Of a DNA stretch of 42,736 nt, positions 41,064 to 42,736 are shown piece by piece. The translations under genes were made by a program, and so were the position numbers. Position 1 is the stretch's first letter, and each line of letters starts with the position of its first letter. The DNA lies in NCBI RefSeq assembly GCF_001275675.1, contig NZ_LITM01000008.1, positions 227,158 to 269,893 on the forward strand. The letters are read 5' to 3'. The notes under the pieces are model-generated. The model saw only the letters and a list, made by a program, of their open reading frames with translations, searched no databases and was not told the DNA's origin. The stretch comes from Lysinibacillus sp. FJAT-14745. Its GTDB lineage: Bacteria; Bacillota; Bacilli; Bacillales_A; Planococcaceae.

Positions 41064-42140
41064 TTACTTTGTTAATCTTTCGAATAGTGGGGCAGTTTTT
41101 TCTCGCCAAAGAGATGATGATACACAATTATCTATTAATCGACGGACAGTATACTCTGCTTCCGCATAACGCTTCGAATAACCCATTGCATCCTGCATTG
41201 CTTCTTTATATTTTGCCCGAATATCTTCAATTTGAACTTCTGCTTCCTGTGAAATTGCGCAATGTTTCCCTATATCGAAAATTTCATCCCCTAGTCTTCC
41301 GTCCTGTGGGTCAAAGATATGAGGCTCTGTACTATCAAAGATACAGAAATTCAATTCCGGGATAATAACCATATCAACAGAGTTTGAATCCAAGCCGCAC
41401 CAAATAATTTGTACATCGAGCCCTCTCGTATTTGCTTCGTCTGCTAAACCTTTCATCAAAGAAGATTTACCTGTACCTGGCTTCCCTTTGATCATCAATC
41501 TTCGAGCTACATTTTTCGTTATGCTATCTACTGTATTTTCGGCCCCTCTCGGTGTTAATGTTCCGAGTAAGCGATGTGTGCGCATTCCTGTTTTATTTAA
41601 GACGATCGATTGGAAAACATCTGTTTTTAGATTTTCAACCTGGTCATTTAATGCCTGCCAGTTCATACAGCTCTGTGTGACTACTTCCCAATCATCATGG
41701 ATCTTTATAGCACTATTCAGCTTCGAAATACACTTCTCACGCCATGACTCTCGTTCCGTCATTGCATCAGCGAGCTGTTCGCCAACCCTTTCAAGCTGGT
41801 TTTCTTCTAAGCAATCATAAAATGACAGCACCCGATGCTTTGTGCCAAGGAAAATCGGTTCAATCCCCCACCCCGATGACCATACAAATAGTCGATCACA
41901 TCCTTGAACATACACCGCCTCAACAATATCCTCCAGCAAAGCATGCTTAAACCACTCTACCGCAAAGCCTTGCTTCACATAAAAATACCCAAGTTCTTTA
42001 AGAAGCTCTGATCCTTTAAATGTCGGTGCACCCTGCAAAATATAAACTAATTCAGCCTCATCCATCATTTCTTTATATAAATGTTTAACTCCCTGCCCAG
42101 TCAGTGCGTGTCCAAAATAATAGGTCACATTTCCGTTCAA
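41064..42140 (-). CDS. P-loop ATPase of unknown function (PRK06851-like)
   Basis: This 358-residue cytosolic protein has an N-terminal half with a short degenerate nucleotide-binding-like region (ILQGAPTFKGSELLKELGYF) and a C-terminal half with a canonical Walker A, MIKGKPGTGKSSLMKGL (residues about 217-233), followed by VQIIWCGLDSNSVDMVIIPE and FCIFDSTEPHIFDP. The tandem P-loop-like layout fits a conserved Bacillota family of unknown function that I recall as PRK06851. Start is a TTG after AAAGGGGGAG. It lies upstream of kbl on the same strand but 67 nt away, probably with its own promoter. Confidence 0.5.
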   Translation of the reverse strand: MNGNVTYYFGHALTGQGVKHLYKEMMDEAELVYILQGAPTFKGSELLKELGYFYVKQGFAVEWFKHALLEDIVEAVYVQGCDRLFVWSSGWGIEPIFLGTKHRVLSFYDCLEENQLERVGEQLADAMTERESWREKCISKLNSAIKIHDDWEVVTQSCMNWQALNDQVENLKTDVFQSIVLNKTGMRTHRLLGTLTPRGAENTVDSITKNVARRLMIKGKPGTGKSSLMKGLADEANTRGLDVQIIWCGLDSNSVDMVIIPELNFCIFDSTEPHIFDPQDGRLGDEIFDIGKHCAISQEAEVQIEDIRAKYKEAMQDAMGYSKRYAEAEYTVRRLIDNCVSSSLWREKTAPLFERLTK

Positions 42141-42312
42141 TAACGCTCCCCCTTTATCTTATGCCTTGCATTATATGAAGGAACCTTAAAAAAAATGAAG
42201 AGCTACTTTTATTTTTTACAAATAAAAGTAACTTCCTGTTGTTGAAAAACTATTGTGTCAATGAAATTAAGGTGTGGTATTAAATAAAGTATGACTCTTC
42301 GGCAAACGAGGG

Positions 42313-42370
42313 GTTGATTTCCGTTCCGACTAAGCACTTTCCTGGGGGCATCCGATGAGGCGCTTGGGCC
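42313..42370 (+). repeat. GTTGATTTCCG element, copy e, truncated left arm
   Basis: The left arm GTTGATTTCCGTTCCGACTA and the following CCTGGGGGCATCCGATGAGG match copy b, but the element stops at GGGCC and passes straight into 35-bp tandem units. The right arm is missing. Confidence 0.5.
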
Positions 42371-42513
42371 AACAGATGTTTTTGTACGAAAGCGTAGCGG
42401 CAGCAACAGATGTTTTTTGTGCGAAAGCGTAGCGGCAGCAACAGATGTTTTTTGTGCGAAAGCGAAGCGACAGCAACAGATGTTTTTTGTGCGTAAGCGT
42501 AGCGGCAGCAACA
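42370..42513 (+). repeat. 35-bp tandem repeat, four units
   Basis: Units start at 42370, 42404, 42439 and 42474 (34, 35, 35 and 35 bp) plus a partial fifth. Consensus is CAACAGATGTTTTTTGTGCG followed by AAAGCGTAGCGGCAG. Single-base differences (GTAC/GTGC, AAAG/TAAG, GTAG/GAAG) distinguish the units. Frames through it are low-complexity and not coding. Confidence 0.5.
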
Positions 42514-42605
42514 GCACGATATTGGTCACGAATGCGTTATCACTTTACGTGATGTGATGCGATGCGATGAACACTGTAAATAAATAACATACACGGTATA
42601 ATTGC

Positions 42606-42736
42606 GGCTCATCACCAAAATCCAGGGATGACAAAATCAATGACCTGTTTCCAAACGTGAACGGAGGAAAAGATGGGCATCATTTCGGTAGCCAAAACCA
42701 CGTCTTTTGATGAGCTTAATTTTATTATTTGTGCCT
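42606..42736 (-). mobile_element. ISL3-family insertion sequence, terminal part
   Basis: The sequence from 42606, GGCTCATCACCAAAATCCAG, looks like an ISL3-family terminal inverted repeat (these begin GGCTC or GGCTCT). It is followed at once by the 3' end of a transposase gene. The rest lies beyond the window, so the second end and the 8-bp target duplication cannot be checked. Confidence 0.5.
42637..42736 (-). CDS. ISL3-family transposase, C-terminal end
   Basis: On the minus strand the frame enters from the window edge and ends at TGA 42639-42637. The visible 32 residues include NNKIKLIKRRGFGYRNDAHL followed by FLRSRLETGH, the characteristic end of ISL3-family (IS204/IS1001/IS1165-like) DDE transposases, in which N-K-I-K-x-I-K-R-x-x-x-G-Y/F-R is conserved. 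The catalytic core lies outside the window, so intactness is unknown. Confidence 0.5.
   Translation of the reverse strand, partial: GTNNKIKLIKRRGFGYRNDAHLFLRSRLETGH

Noticed and set aside
42209..42529. 106-codon minus-strand frame at the right end
   Set aside because: It translates the 35-bp tandem units and a truncated repeat; it has no ribosome site and no resemblance to a protein family.

Overview
The window is a low-GC Firmicutes chromosome segment, most likely from a spore-forming Bacillaceae/Planococcaceae organism close to Lysinibacillus. The evidence is an adjacent cwlJ-gerQ spore germination pair, a bacillithiol gene (bshB2), strong AGGAGG-type ribosome sites with frequent TTG/GTG starts, a Trp T-box, a preQ1 riboswitch and a coproheme decarboxylase (ChdC). 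The genus is inferred from gene content and protein style; no database search was run.

Left edge (1-1090): lipL, the octanoyltransferase gene, is cut after about 51 codons by an IStron, a group I intron fused to an IS607-type insertion sequence. The intron core, a 40-residue remnant of the serine transposase TnpA and the N-terminus of the RNA-guided nuclease TnpB are visible; the rest lies outside the window. Positions 1248-8990 hold chdC, two paralogous small membrane proteins, cwlJ-gerQ, an M20 amidohydrolase, the ung/small Cys protein/ywdI/ywdK operon, pdxK and an acyl-CoA thioesterase. Positions 9172-15490 hold a small unknown gene, an aldehyde dehydrogenase with its DUF779 partner and a decayed DUF779 copy, yojF-bshB2, a TerC-family metal exporter and ilvA.

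Middle (15500-30550): a NERD-domain gene flanked on both sides by 21-nt repeat arrays; an ABC importer of the ABC_sub_bind type (ATPase, permease, lipoprotein); a relic ORF; two small genes including a DUF1259 protein; queT under a preQ1-I riboswitch; a lone trpB under a Trp T-box; an AMP-binding acyl-CoA synthetase; an SDR-type threonine dehydrogenase; a chemotaxis receptor; and a RodA/FtsW-family protein.

Right part (30800-42736): a permease, CoA-acylating semialdehyde dehydrogenase and omega-aminotransferase operon, divergent from a PucR-type regulator, suited to beta-alanine or a related omega-amino acid. Then mtnU, a PhzF-like protein lacking the usual catalytic Glu, an mtnE 5' fragment whose remainder is replaced by about 500 bp of 21-nt repeats, kbl, a P-loop ATPase, and the end of an ISL3-family element running off the window.

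The most unusual layer is non-coding. Besides the IStron in lipL, there are four kinds of dispersed or tandem repeat: a modular palindromic element (4 copies), a GTTGATTTCCG inverted-repeat element (5 copies), a 35-bp hairpin-like unit that occurs tandemly and nested inside the first two, and 21-nt TATC-box arrays that keep the same period and register at four loci while differing in unit sequence.
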